Source of the DNA: Chromatiaceae bacterium | GTDB taxonomy: Bacteria > Pseudomonadota > Gammaproteobacteria > Chromatiales > Chromatiaceae | Length of the DNA stretch: 39,144 nucleotides | Assembly: GCA_024639005.1 (NCBI GenBank) | Contig: JAHEJD010000020.1 | Coordinates: 1-39,144, forward strand | Direction: 5' to 3' | Part shown: one piece after another, positions 19,310-28,169 of the stretch | Layout of the letters: every line of letters starts with the position of its first letter | Numbering within the stretch: position 1 is the stretch's first letter | Translations under genes and position numbers: made by a program | The notes under the pieces: generated by a model | Databases searched by the model: none | What the model was told of the DNA's origin: nothing | The model's input: the letters and a program-made list of their open reading frames with translations, nothing else

Positions 19310-21232
19310 ATGGGCCTCAATGCAGAAGACGACATCCTGCAGGATTTCCTGGTAGAGGCCGCGGAGATCGTCGAGCAGCTTGGTGAACAGCTGATCGATC
19401 TCGAGCAACACGCAGGTGACGCGGAGCTGCTCAACGCCATCTTCCGCGGCTTCCACACCATCAAGGGCGGAGCGGGTTTCCTTGGGATCGATCCGCTGGT
19501 CGAGACTTGCCACTGCGCTGAAGACGTATTCAATAGCCTACGCCAGGGCCAACGCGCGCTGACGCCGGATCTGATGGATCCGATCCTACAGGCGCTGGAC
19601 AAGGTCAACGCGATGATGGATGCGCTGCGCGCCGGCGAATCGGTGGAACCCGCCGATCCAGATTTGCTGCAGCGCCTGACCGAGGCGAACGAGACCGGGC
19701 CTGCCGACTGCGATGCCGTCGGCTCGGCACCCGCCGACGACGCCATCGCCGGTTCTGGCGAGGTGGGCACGGCATCTAGCGGTGACGAGATTACCGAGGA
19801 AGAGTTCGACGCCCTTCTGGATGCCCTGCACGGCAACGGTCGGGCGGTTGCAGGCGCGGCGTCCGGGGCATCCGGCGCAGGGGATGAAATGAGCGACGAC
19901 GAGTTCGAGACGTTGCTCGACGACCTGCATGGCAAGGGCAGGCATCGGGGCAATCCGGCCGAGGTCGCGTCCGCGACGGCATCCGCGGCCGGCGAGGCCA
20001 GCCCGGACACGGGTGACAAGGCGGGAGATCCATCGCGCATTGCGGCCAAGAGCGCTCAGGGCGAGACCACCGTGCGCGTCGACACCCAGCGGCTCGACAA
20101 CATCATGAACCTGGTGGGCGAGCTGGTGCTAGTTCGCAATCGCCTGTCGACGCTGCGATCGACGCTTGCGAATGACGAACTGGCAACCGCGATCGCGAAT
20201 CTCGACGTGGTCACCGCCGACCTGCAGCTCGCGGTGATGAAGACCCGTATGCAGCCGGTGAAGAAGGTGTTCGGGCGTTTCCCGCGCGTGGTACGCGATC
20301 TTGCGCGCAATCTGAATAAGGAGGTCGATCTGGTCCTCCAGGGCGAAGATACCGACCTCGACAAGAACCTGGTGGAGGCCTTGGCCGACCCGTTGGTACA
20401 CCTGGTACGCAATGCCATCGATCATGGCATAGAGGCACCCGAACAACGTGAGCGGCTCGGTAAGCCGCGGCGTGGCAAGGTGGTACTTTCGGCGGCGCAG
20501 CAAGGCGATCATATTCTGCTGTCCATCGATGACGACGGCAGGGGAATGGATGCCGAGATCCTGCGCAGCAAGGCGGTCGAAAAGCAGGTGATGGACGAGG
20601 ATGCTGCGGCGCGCCTGGATCCCAAAGGTTGTTACAACCTGATCTTTCATCCCGGATTCTCGACCAAGGAAGAGATCTCCGACGTATCAGGGCGGGGCGT
20701 CGGAATGGACGTCGTCAAGACCCGCATCGCGCAGATCGACGGCACGGTCGAGATCGATTCCGAGCCAGGGCGTGGCAGCAGGATTACCATCAAGCTACCG
20801 CTGACGCTGGCGATCCTGCCGACTCTAATGGTGATCCTCGGCCAGCAGCCGTTCGCGCTGCCGCTGGCCAGCGTCGTCGAGATCTTCAATCTCGACCCAA
20901 CGCGCACCAATACCGTCGACGGCCAGTTGACCGTCCGCCTGCGCGATCGTGCACTGCCGCTCTTTTATCTGCGCGACTGGTTGGTTCCCGGAACTGCCGG
21001 TGACCATGCCGGGGGCCATCAGGGTCATGTCGTCGTGGTCAACGTCGGCGGCATTCAGGTTGGCCTGGTTGTGGATTTCCTGGTTGGTCAGGAGGAGGTG
21101 GTCATCAAGCCGCTTGGCGCACTGCTGCAGGGTCTGGAGGGTATGGCCGGCGCCACGATCACCGGTGATGGCAAGATTGCCTTGATCCTCGATGTCCCGG
21201 GTCTGATGCGCAAGTATGCGCGCCGCCACTGA
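19310..21232 (+). CDS. cheA: Chemotaxis histidine kinase CheA
   Basis: The 640-residue kinase has P1 (HPt) with phospho-accepting H49 in FHTIKGGAGFLG, a long acidic/alanine linker (about 110-250), the P3 dimerisation helices (VRVDTQRLDNIMNLVGELV onward), the P4 ATPase domain (LVRNAIDHGIE, DDDGRGMD, GRGVGMDVVKT) and the P5 CheW-like domain (from LPLTLAILPTLMVI). A recognisable folded P2 CheY/CheB-binding domain is not seen; instead the linker carries two similar short helices, ITEEEFDALLDALHG (161-175) and MSDDEFETLLDDLHG (194-208). It receives signals from receptors via CheW and phosphorylates CheY and CheB. Confidence 0.96.
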   Translation: MGLNAEDDILQDFLVEAAEIVEQLGEQLIDLEQHAGDAELLNAIFRGFHTIKGGAGFLGIDPLVETCHCAEDVFNSLRQGQRALTPDLMDPILQALDKVNAMMDALRAGESVEPADPDLLQRLTEANETGPADCDAVGSAPADDAIAGSGEVGTASSGDEITEEEFDALLDALHGNGRAVAGAASGASGAGDEMSDDEFETLLDDLHGKGRHRGNPAEVASATASAAGEASPDTGDKAGDPSRIAAKSAQGETTVRVDTQRLDNIMNLVGELVLVRNRLSTLRSTLANDELATAIANLDVVTADLQLAVMKTRMQPVKKVFGRFPRVVRDLARNLNKEVDLVLQGEDTDLDKNLVEALADPLVHLVRNAIDHGIEAPEQRERLGKPRRGKVVLSAAQQGDHILLSIDDDGRGMDAEILRSKAVEKQVMDEDAAARLDPKGCYNLIFHPGFSTKEEISDVSGRGVGMDVVKTRIAQIDGTVEIDSEPGRGSRITIKLPLTLAILPTLMVILGQQPFALPLASVVEIFNLDPTRTNTVDGQLTVRLRDRALPLFYLRDWLVPGTAGDHAGGHQGHVVVVNVGGIQVGLVVDFLVGQEEVVIKPLGALLQGLEGMAGATITGDGKIALILDVPGLMRKYARRH

Positions 21233-21275
21233 GCAATAGAGGAGGCAGGACGGGTCGACACAGTCCTGGAATAAG

Positions 21276-22352
21276 ATGGCGGAAAAGGTCCGGGTTCTGA
21301 TAGTTGACGATTCGTCCTTCTTTCGTGGTCGCATACGCCGTGAGCTCGAACAGAGCGGCGAGATCGAGATCGCGGGGGAGGCCGGTAATGGTCGCGAGGC
21401 AGTCGACGCGGCCGCTGCGCTGCGCCCGGATTTGATCACCATGGACGTCGCCATGCCGGTGATGGACGGCATCGCCGCGGTACGCGAGATCATGGTGCGG
21501 CGACCGACCGATATCATTATGTTCTCGGCGCTGACCCGTGATGGCGCAAGCGCCACGTTGGAGGCGCTCGAGGCCGGCGCCGTCGATTTCATGCCGAAAC
21601 TTCGCGGCAGTGACCGCGCGGCCAGCACGAGTGTCGGCGAAAACCTGCGTCACCGCGTAATCAGTATTGCCCGCAGCAGGTCCGGTCGCTATGCCGCGAA
21701 ACCGCGTGTCGCACCGAGCCCGCGCGCCCGCAGACCTCGGCAGTCGGCTCGGGTGCAGCTGGTCGTTATCGGCGCCTCGACTGGAGGTCCAGTAGCCGTT
21801 CAACGCGTCCTCGCTGCATTGTCCGCCGATTACCCCCATCCGGTGCTAGTGGCGGTGCATATGCCGGCGGAGTTCACAGCCACCTTTGCCGATCGTCTGG
21901 ACGCGATGTGTCCAATTCGGGTCCGGCATGCCGCCGATGGCGATGCGCTGATGGGCGGTCAGGTACTGATCGCGCCAGGCGGTATGCAGACCCTGGTCGA
22001 GCGACGCGGCGGCGTTCTCAGGGTGCGGGTGATGCCGGGCAGTGAGCAATTGTACAAGCCCAGCGTCGACATCCTGTTTGGCTCGGCTGCGCGTGTACTG
22101 CAAGACGCCGTGCAGGCGGTCGTGCTGACCGGCATGGGCGCCGACGGCACCGAAGGCGCCCGCCTGCTCAAACACAGCGGTGCTGGAGTCTGGAGCCAGG
22201 ACGAGGCAAGTTGCGTGGTCTACGGCATGCCCTTCTCCGTCGTCAAGGCTGGTTACAGCGATCGCGTCATCCCGCTGGACGCAATCGGTTCGGCACTCGG
22301 CGAGCTGACTGAGCCTGGAAATCTCACCAGCCGGCCAACGGCTGACGGGTAA
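21276..22352 (+). CDS. cheB: Receptor methylesterase CheB
   Basis: The 358-residue product has an N-terminal receiver (acidic pocket D11-D12, phospho-Asp D57 in ITMDVAMPVMDG), a basic linker (about 132-158) and a methylesterase domain with the catalytic triad S168 (GASTGGP), H195 (AVHMP) and D290 (GMGADGTEG). It removes methyl groups from chemoreceptors for adaptation. No cheR partner is in the window, so the methyltransferase must be encoded elsewhere. The gene lies between cheA and motC, the standard order in this cluster type. Confidence 0.94.
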   Translation: MAEKVRVLIVDDSSFFRGRIRRELEQSGEIEIAGEAGNGREAVDAAAALRPDLITMDVAMPVMDGIAAVREIMVRRPTDIIMFSALTRDGASATLEALEAGAVDFMPKLRGSDRAASTSVGENLRHRVISIARSRSGRYAAKPRVAPSPRARRPRQSARVQLVVIGASTGGPVAVQRVLAALSADYPHPVLVAVHMPAEFTATFADRLDAMCPIRVRHAADGDALMGGQVLIAPGGMQTLVERRGGVLRVRVMPGSEQLYKPSVDILFGSAARVLQDAVQAVVLTGMGADGTEGARLLKHSGAGVWSQDEASCVVYGMPFSVVKAGYSDRVIPLDAIGSALGELTEPGNLTSRPTADG

Positions 22353-22362
22353 GTTTAGGCGT

Positions 22363-23103
22363 ATGGATCTCCTCAGTTTCATCGGTGTCGCCATTGCCTT
22401 CGCTGCCATCCTCGGCGGTAACTGGCTCGAGGGCGGTCATCTGGAGACGCTGGCCAATGGTCCCGCGATGGTCATCGTGCTGGGCGGCACCGTCGGGGCC
22501 GTGCTGCTGCAGACGCCGATGCAGGTGTTCCTGCGTACTATGCGCATGTTGGGGATGGTCTTCATGCCGCCGAGCCACTCGCTGGATACCACCGTCAACA
22601 AGCTGGTCAAGTGGAGCAAGGTTGCGCGCAAGGATGGCCTGTTGGGTCTCGAGGCCGTCGTCAAGGGAGAGTCCGATCTGTTCGTGCGCAAGGGCATGCA
22701 ACTGTTGGTCGACGGCAGCGAGCCGGACGATATCCGCCACACCCTGGAGGTAGAACTGGACAGTCGCGAGCGATTCGACCTGCAGGCCAGCAAGGTGCTC
22801 GAGGCGATGGGCGGTTATTCACCGACCATCGGCATCATCGGCGCGGTGATGGGGCTGATCCATGTGATGCAGAATCTCTCTGATCCGTCGAAGCTCGGCA
22901 GCGGCATCGCCACCGCATTCGTCGCGACTATCTATGGCGTCGGCCTTGCCAACCTTTTCCTGCTGCCCATGGCCAACAAGCTCAAGGCCTATGTGCTGCA
23001 AGAGACCCACTATCGCGAGTTGGTGATCGAGGGCCTGGTCGCGATCTCTGAAGGCGAGAACCCGCGGCAGATCGAGAGTCGCCTGCAGGGCTTTTTACGT
23101 TGA
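22363..23103 (+). CDS. motC: Flagellar motor stator protein MotC (MotA/PomA family)
   Basis: The 246-residue protein has four membrane segments (two near the N-terminus, two about residues 147-200) and the MotA/ExbB domain with GGYSPTIGIIGAVMGLIHVM and GSGIATAFVATIYGVGLANLFLLP. The cytoplasmic loop between segments 2 and 3 carries charged residues for rotor contact. In the polar-flagellated che cluster this gene is the MotC subunit of the second stator, paired with MotD. It is eight bases from motD. Ion specificity cannot be settled by eye. Confidence 0.92.
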   Translation: MDLLSFIGVAIAFAAILGGNWLEGGHLETLANGPAMVIVLGGTVGAVLLQTPMQVFLRTMRMLGMVFMPPSHSLDTTVNKLVKWSKVARKDGLLGLEAVVKGESDLFVRKGMQLLVDGSEPDDIRHTLEVELDSRERFDLQASKVLEAMGGYSPTIGIIGAVMGLIHVMQNLSDPSKLGSGIATAFVATIYGVGLANLFLLPMANKLKAYVLQETHYRELVIEGLVAISEGENPRQIESRLQGFLR

Positions 23104-23111
23104 GGTAAAGG

Positions 23112-23963
23112 ATGGCGAGACGACGTCGACACGAGGAAGAACACGAGAACCTGGAACGCTGGCTGGTCTCGTATGCCGATTTCGTTACCCTATTGTTTGC
23201 CTTTTTCGTGGTGATGTATGCCGTCTCGTCGGTCAACGAAGGCAAGTATCGGGTGTTGTCAGAGACGCTGAATTCGGTCTTCGCCGAGGTGCAGCGCAGT
23301 GAGGATCCCATCCAGGTCGGCGAGCCGACCCGCGATGTGGTCGCGCTGCCGGACGGCCCGCTGGCGCCGCCCCAGGGCATAGCCGGTCCAGGGGATGCGG
23401 CAACCCAGGGCGCTGCCTCGGGTCTCGGTGAGCGCTTCAAAGAGGATGGCGCAGCGCTGCGGGTGGCAGATGAGATCGCGATTTCGCTGCAGGAGTACAT
23501 GGACAACGATCTGCTGCGTATCAACCAGGTCGGTGACCGTATCGAGATCGAGATGAAGGAGCGCATGCTGTTCAGCTCCGGCGAGGCGCGTCTGTCGCGC
23601 GACGCGCTGCGGGCCCTGCGTGAGATCGCCAAGACCCTGTCACGCCTCCCGAGTCATCTGCAGGTCGAAGGGCATACCGATAACGTTCCCATCAAGACGG
23701 CGGCATACCCCTCGAACTGGGAGTTGTCCGCCGCGCGCGCGGCCAGTGTCGTGCACTTTCTGGCACGCGCCGGGATCGAGCCCTGGCGTATGGCCGCGGT
23801 CGGACTGGGCGAACACCGGCCGATCGCCGAGAACGGCGACGCTGAGGGCCGTGCGGCCAACCGCCGTGTCACCATCGTGGTCCTTACCGGCCAGCGTGAG
23901 TCCGAGGCCGTAATTGATCATGATGTCCCCTGGGCCGAAGGGCCGGCATTGCAGCGTCAGTGA
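23112..23963 (+). CDS. motD: Flagellar motor stator protein MotD (MotB family)
   Basis: The 283-residue protein starts with a basic cytoplasmic tail (ARRRRHEEEHENLERW), a single membrane helix containing the ion-carrying Asp in SYADFVTLLFAFFVVMYA, a plug/linker region and a C-terminal OmpA-like peptidoglycan-binding domain (about 135-265) with VEGHTDNVPI, NWELSAARAASVV and NRRVTIVV. It anchors the stator to the cell wall. The gene is followed by 125 bases with no gene before cheW, where many relatives carry parC and parP. Confidence 0.93.
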   Translation: MARRRRHEEEHENLERWLVSYADFVTLLFAFFVVMYAVSSVNEGKYRVLSETLNSVFAEVQRSEDPIQVGEPTRDVVALPDGPLAPPQGIAGPGDAATQGAASGLGERFKEDGAALRVADEIAISLQEYMDNDLLRINQVGDRIEIEMKERMLFSSGEARLSRDALRALREIAKTLSRLPSHLQVEGHTDNVPIKTAAYPSNWELSAARAASVVHFLARAGIEPWRMAAVGLGEHRPIAENGDAEGRAANRRVTIVVLTGQRESEAVIDHDVPWAEGPALQRQ

Positions 23964-24088
23964 TCGCCTGGGTGGTGCACGACCCTGATGTCTCTCAAAG
24001 ATAGGCACGATTAGTGCTAATGATTGTTTAGGTATTTCTCCGCGCCGATGTCTTGACGCGTCGTGGGGAGCAGAGGGGGACAGCGAAC

Positions 24089-24577
24089 GTGAATCATGCG
24101 GCGGCGGAAGCCCAGGCGGGTGATACGGTCATCAAGTTTGTGACCTTTCGGCTCAAGGATGAGACCTATGGCATCGACGTCATGCAGGTGCAGGAGGTGC
24201 TGCGCATCACGGAGATTGCGCCGGTGCCCGGGGCAGCCGCATTCGTGCTCGGCATCATCAATCTACGCGGCAATGTGGTCACCGTGATCGACACCCGTAC
24301 CCGCTTTGGTCTGACGACCACCGGGCAAGACGACGCCAGCAGGATCGTGATCATCGAGGCAGAGGACCAGGTGATCGGCATTCTGGTCGACAGCGTCGCG
24401 GAGGTCGTTGAACTGCGCGAGTCCGAGATCAGTCCCGCGCCACACACCGGCAACGAGGAGAACTCGCGCTACATCCAGGGTGTTGTCAGTCGCGAGGATG
24501 ATCTGCTGATCGTGATCGATCTGAACAGACTTCTCAGCGAAGAGGAATGGTCTGAGATGGCGGTGTTGCAGGGCTAG
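24089..24577 (+). CDS. cheW: Chemotaxis coupling protein CheW
   Basis: The 162-residue CheW-fold protein couples chemoreceptors to CheA. It shows FRLKDETYGIDVMQVQEVLRITEIAPVPGAAAFVLGIINLRGNVVTVIDTRTRFGL as its first subdomain and GILVDSVAEVVEL with the C-terminal VIDLNRLLSEEE. The frame is open from a TTG at 24053, but AGGGGG at 24074-24079 lies nine bases before the GTG at 24089, which gives a length close to pseudomonad CheW. The small basic ORF downstream follows at once. Confidence 0.93.
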   Translation: MNHAAAEAQAGDTVIKFVTFRLKDETYGIDVMQVQEVLRITEIAPVPGAAAFVLGIINLRGNVVTVIDTRTRFGLTTTGQDDASRIVIIEAEDQVIGILVDSVAEVVELRESEISPAPHTGNEENSRYIQGVVSREDDLLIVIDLNRLLSEEEWSEMAVLQG

Positions 24578-24583
24578 TGAGCG

Positions 24584-24757
24584 ATGGGCGATGAGATCAA
24601 ACAAACGGACAATATCGGCAGGGTGCTGCCGGTGAATCCCGCGCGTGATACAGGGCCGCGCAAACGGCCGCGCCAGCCGCCCGCCCCTGAGGAGCGCCAA
24701 AAACGCAGGCAACCGCCGCCGGACGATCAGGCGCACCGGGTAGATGAATATGTTTGA
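24584..24757 (+). CDS. Small basic, proline-rich protein between cheW and DUF2802 (unrecognised)
   Basis: An ATG seven bases after the cheW stop opens 57 codons. The protein has a short polar start (MGDEIKQTDNIGRVLPVNPA), a middle rich in Pro, Arg and Lys and an acidic end HRVDEYV. No domain or membrane segment is visible; it should be disordered. Its last 14 bases overlap the start of the DUF2802 gene, which suggests translational coupling and argues that it is real. There is no strong ribosome binding site, so it may be translated by coupling from cheW. Function is unknown; context points to the chemotaxis/flagellar machinery. Confidence 0.6.
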   Translation: MGDEIKQTDNIGRVLPVNPARDTGPRKRPRQPPAPEERQKRRQPPPDDQAHRVDEYV

Positions 24758-25154
24758 CTTCGATCTGACGCTCGTCGTGGTCGTGTCCGTGTTGCTGTTT
24801 GGGGTGGCGGCCTGCATCGGGCTGGCCGTCCTGCTTCGTCGGCTCGCCGAGCAGACCGCCCGAGCGGCGCAGCTGCAGCAGCAGATGACGCTGGTGAGCC
24901 AGAGTATCACTGGGCTTACCGCGGGCGCGGTCGGGATGGATCGCCGCATGCGCCGCCTGCAGGCGCGCGAGAAGGTCCTCACGGAGCGCCAGGAGACCTA
25001 TGACATCCAGCAGGCGGACGATCAGCCCTACGGTCATGCAATTCGCCTGGTGCAGCAGGGCGCAGCCACCAGTCGCCTGATCGAGGAACTGGGTCTCAGC
25101 GAGAGCGAGGCCGACCTCATCCTGCGTCTGCACGGTCGGCGCGAAACCGCCTGA
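24744..25154 (+). CDS. DUF2802 membrane protein of the flagellar/chemotaxis cluster
   Basis: The 136-residue product has one N-terminal membrane helix (about 9-31), a coiled-coil stretch rich in Gln/Leu/Arg (about 32-85) and a C-terminal segment HAIRLVQQGAATSRLIEELGLSESEADLILRLHG that looks like a small helix-turn-helix. This layout is that of the DUF2802 proteins found right after cheW in polar-flagellated gammaproteobacteria; their function is unknown. The ATG at 24744 overlaps the upstream small ORF; an ATG at 24750 is an alternative start. It is the last gene of the motility island. Confidence 0.82.
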   Translation: MNMFDFDLTLVVVVSVLLFGVAACIGLAVLLRRLAEQTARAAQLQQQMTLVSQSITGLTAGAVGMDRRMRRLQAREKVLTERQETYDIQQADDQPYGHAIRLVQQGAATSRLIEELGLSESEADLILRLHGRRETA

Positions 25155-25265
25155 AAGACCCTTCGTGAGCGGCCCACGCGGCCCTCAGTCTCTTCTCTGA
25201 CGCTTGGTTTGCGCGCCGGAAAATGTTACCAATGCCCACCTGAACAATCGACCCTGGGGCGTCCC

Positions 25266-26030
25266 ATGCGATTCAAATCCATTATCGTCGGTCTGACGGC
25301 GGCGCTGGCGGTCGGCGCGGGCAATGCGGCACTTGACGACATGTTCAAATCGGCCGGTGATCTGATGAAGACCGTGCCGGGTGCGGCCAGTGGCGCCGGG
25401 GCGCTGAGCGACTCGCAGATCAGCGCCGGCCTTAAAGAGGCGCTGAGTGTCGGCGCCGAACGGGCGGTCTCCGTGCTCGGCCGCAGCGGCGGCTTCCTGG
25501 ATGACGCCAGTGTGCGCATCCCGTTGCCCGGGGGGCTGGACAAGGCGGCCAGCGCGCTGCGTGCGGCCGGTCAGGGGAGTTACGTCGACGAATTCGAGAC
25601 GACCGTCAATCGCGCCGCGGAGCAGGCCATACCGAAGACCCTGGGGATCGTCGAGCAAACGGTGACCGATATGACCCTGGAGGACGTGCAGGGGATTCTC
25701 AATGGCGGTGACGATGCCGCGACCCAGTTCCTGCGCGAACGCGCCGGCGGCTCATTGCGCGAGGCCATACTGCCGATTGTGTCGAGCGCCACCGACCAGG
25801 CCGGCGCGACCACGGCCTATAAATCGCTCAAGAGCCAGGCCGACGGCATGCTCGGCGGTCTGGGCGGCCTCGGTGGGCTGATGAACAGTGGCTCGCTCGA
25901 CCTCGACGGCTATGTCACCGACAAGACGCTGGATGGCCTGTTCGTGAAATTGGCCGCCGAGGAAAAGGCGATTCGCGCAAACCCCATGGCCCGCACCACG
26001 GATCTCTTGAAAACGGTATTCGGCAATTAA
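25266..26030 (+). CDS. DUF4197 family exported protein
   Basis: The 254-residue product has a signal peptide (about 1-20, ending NAALDD) and a helical body with the DUF4197 pattern: LSDSQISAGLKEALSVGAERAVSVLG, GGFLDDASVRIPLPGGLDKAA, the EFETTVNRAAEQA helix, and the C-terminal LDGYVTDKTLDGLFVKLAAEEKAIRANPMARTTDLLKTVFG. The frame is open from 25209, but only the ATG at 25266 gives a signal peptide start. The family is common in proteobacteria and has no assigned role. A 111-base gap separates it from DUF2802 and 23 bases from the AsmA gene. Confidence 0.85.
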   Translation: MRFKSIIVGLTAALAVGAGNAALDDMFKSAGDLMKTVPGAASGAGALSDSQISAGLKEALSVGAERAVSVLGRSGGFLDDASVRIPLPGGLDKAASALRAAGQGSYVDEFETTVNRAAEQAIPKTLGIVEQTVTDMTLEDVQGILNGGDDAATQFLRERAGGSLREAILPIVSSATDQAGATTAYKSLKSQADGMLGGLGGLGGLMNSGSLDLDGYVTDKTLDGLFVKLAAEEKAIRANPMARTTDLLKTVFGN

Positions 26031-26053
26031 TACGGCAATCTAAGGATTCACAC

Positions 26054-28165
26054 ATGGGCACCCTGTTGAAGTGGCTGTTTGGCCTGATCATCGTCCTCGT
26101 ACTGCTGGTCGCAGCGGCGGTGGTCGTGTTACCGATGGTGGTCGACCCGAATGACTACAAGCCGCAGATCGTAGCCGCGGCCAAGGACAAGCTGGGTCGG
26201 GACCTGGTGATCGAGGAGGACCTTAGCCTGTCGGTCTTTCCCTGGTTGGGCCTAGAGACTGGTGGCGTGCGGATTGGCAATGCGTCCGGTTTTAAGGCCG
26301 AGTGGTTTGCCGAGATCGACCGACTGGGCCTGAAGGTGAAACTCATGCCGCTGTTGAGCCGCCAGGTGGAGGTCGACAATGTGCTGGTCAAGGGCCTGCG
26401 CCTCAACCTGGAAAAAGATGCCAAGGGCAAGACCAACTGGGAGGATCTGGCGGCGCAGCAGGACAAGCCCGCTCCGCCCGATGCCGCCGAGCCGGCGGCC
26501 GATCAGGGGCCGCCGATCGCGATCAGTGTGCAGGGAATCGAGATCGAAGATGCCCGGGTCAGCTGGGAGGATCGCCAGAGCGGGCAGCAGTACGTGGTCG
26601 ACGGGGCGCGCCTGGTGACTGGGGCGCTGGCGCCCGGCGTCGCGGTGCCGATCGAGGCCGCGATGGCCTTCACCAGCAGCAAACCGGCGATGACCCTCAA
26701 GGCCAAACTCGATGCCAGCGTTGAGAGCGATGCCGATCTCAAGGCGTTTCGTATCACCGGCCTCGTGCTGGCACTCGACGCGGCGGGTGAGGGGCTGCCG
26801 AAAGGCGGCGCCGAGCTGACGCTGAAGACCGACCTCGCGGTCGACACCAAGGCCGATACCCTGCAGCTGGATCAACTCGAGATCAGCGGCCCGGCGCTGG
26901 CCGCGCGTGGCGAGCTGGCAGTGACCGCGCTGCAGACCAACCCGGCCGCCAAGGGCAAGCTGAGCATCGCCGAGACCAATCTGAAGACGCTCGCGTCGAT
27001 GTTTGCCAGCCCGATCGAGACGACCGATCCGGAAGCGATGACCCGCGCCAGCGGCGACCTGGTATTCGCTTACGCCGACGGCGCAGTGAAGCTGGATCCG
27101 CTGAAGATCCGCCTGGACGAATCGCAGCTCGATGGGCACCTGCATGTGCTGGACCCGAACGGCCCCGTCGTGCGCACCAAGCTGGCGCTGGATCAGATCG
27201 ACCTCGACCGCTACATGCCGCCTGCGCAGGACAAGCCGCAGGGGGCAGCGCCGGCGGCGAAGGCGGCCGAGTCCACGCCGCCGCCCGCCGCGGATCCGTT
27301 CGCGGCGCTGCGCACTCTGGACTTTGCCGGTGAGTTCACCATCGGCCAGCTCAAGGTCGGCAACGCGCGGATGAGCAATGTCGCCACCAAGGTGGTGTCG
27401 AAGAAGGGCGTGCTTACTGTGGATCCCATCGCGGCAAAACTCTACGAGGGCGCGTTCGCCGGTCGCATCGTCGTCGATGCCAGCGGCAAGCAGGCGAAGC
27501 TGCAGGCCAAGAATCGCCTGACCAATATCCAGGTGGGGCCGCTGCTCAAGGACGTGGCTGACGAGGAGCGGCTGCTCGGGCGCGGCGAGGTGGAGGTCGA
27601 TGTGCGCATGGTCGGTCTGAGCGAAAGCGAGATCCGGCGCAGCCTGAACGGCAACGCGCGTTTCGCCTTCAATGACGGTGCCTACAAGGGGGTGAATATC
27701 GCCCAACTGATCCGCGATGCCAGCAGCCGCCTCGGTCTGGGCAGCGACAAGATCGACACCGGTACCCCGGGGCAGACCGATTTTGCAGAGCTGTCCGGGT
27801 CGTTCAAGATGACCAATGGGGTGATAGAGAATCGCGACCTGCGGGCCAAGTCGCCGCTGTTGCGCATCGATGGCAAAGGCGAGGTAGACCTGCCCAAGGA
27901 TACCGTCGACTATCTGATCACTACTAAGTTGGTCGGGTCGCTCGCCGGCCAGGGCGGCAAGGCAAAGGATGAGCTGGCGGGTGTGCCGATACCGGTGCGG
28001 GTGTCCGGCCCGCTGACCAAACCCAGTTTCCGCCCCGACCTCGAGGCCGCGCTCAGTGCCAAGGCCAAAGCGGCGATCGAGGAGCAGAAAGTGGAGCTGC
28101 AAAACAAGGCGGAAGAGAAGGTGAAAGAGAAACTGGACGGTGTGCTAAAGGGGCTGTTCAACTAG
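26054..28165 (+). CDS. AsmA family protein
   Basis: The 703-residue protein has one N-terminal membrane helix (about 5-30) followed by VDPNDYKPQIVAAAKDKLGRDLVIEEDLSLSVFPWLGL, the AsmA N-terminal signature, and ends with the AsmA C-terminal domain (KGVNIAQLIRDASSRLGLGS, TDFAELSGSFKMTNGVIENRDLRAKSPLLRIDGKGEVDL). AsmA-like proteins are inner-membrane anchored, mostly periplasmic bridge-like proteins tied to outer-membrane lipid transport. An Ala/Pro-rich linker sits near residues 390-415. It ends four bases from the convergent methyltransferase gene with no visible terminator between them. Confidence 0.9.
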   Translation: MGTLLKWLFGLIIVLVLLVAAAVVVLPMVVDPNDYKPQIVAAAKDKLGRDLVIEEDLSLSVFPWLGLETGGVRIGNASGFKAEWFAEIDRLGLKVKLMPLLSRQVEVDNVLVKGLRLNLEKDAKGKTNWEDLAAQQDKPAPPDAAEPAADQGPPIAISVQGIEIEDARVSWEDRQSGQQYVVDGARLVTGALAPGVAVPIEAAMAFTSSKPAMTLKAKLDASVESDADLKAFRITGLVLALDAAGEGLPKGGAELTLKTDLAVDTKADTLQLDQLEISGPALAARGELAVTALQTNPAAKGKLSIAETNLKTLASMFASPIETTDPEAMTRASGDLVFAYADGAVKLDPLKIRLDESQLDGHLHVLDPNGPVVRTKLALDQIDLDRYMPPAQDKPQGAAPAAKAAESTPPPAADPFAALRTLDFAGEFTIGQLKVGNARMSNVATKVVSKKGVLTVDPIAAKLYEGAFAGRIVVDASGKQAKLQAKNRLTNIQVGPLLKDVADEERLLGRGEVEVDVRMVGLSESEIRRSLNGNARFAFNDGAYKGVNIAQLIRDASSRLGLGSDKIDTGTPGQTDFAELSGSFKMTNGVIENRDLRAKSPLLRIDGKGEVDLPKDTVDYLITTKLVGSLAGQGGKAKDELAGVPIPVRVSGPLTKPSFRPDLEAALSAKAKAAIEEQKVELQNKAEEKVKEKLDGVLKGLFN

Positions 28166-28169
28166 CCGC

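Noticed and set aside
24011-24025. ATTAG-TG-CTAAT inverted repeat upstream of cheW
   Set aside because: Only five-base arms with a two-base centre; no repeat copy or promoter element nearby to support an operator.
26252-28102. 616-codon minus-strand frame inside asmA
   Set aside because: Long antisense frames are common in GC-rich genes; it shows no domain, while the AsmA product has clear N- and C-terminal signatures.
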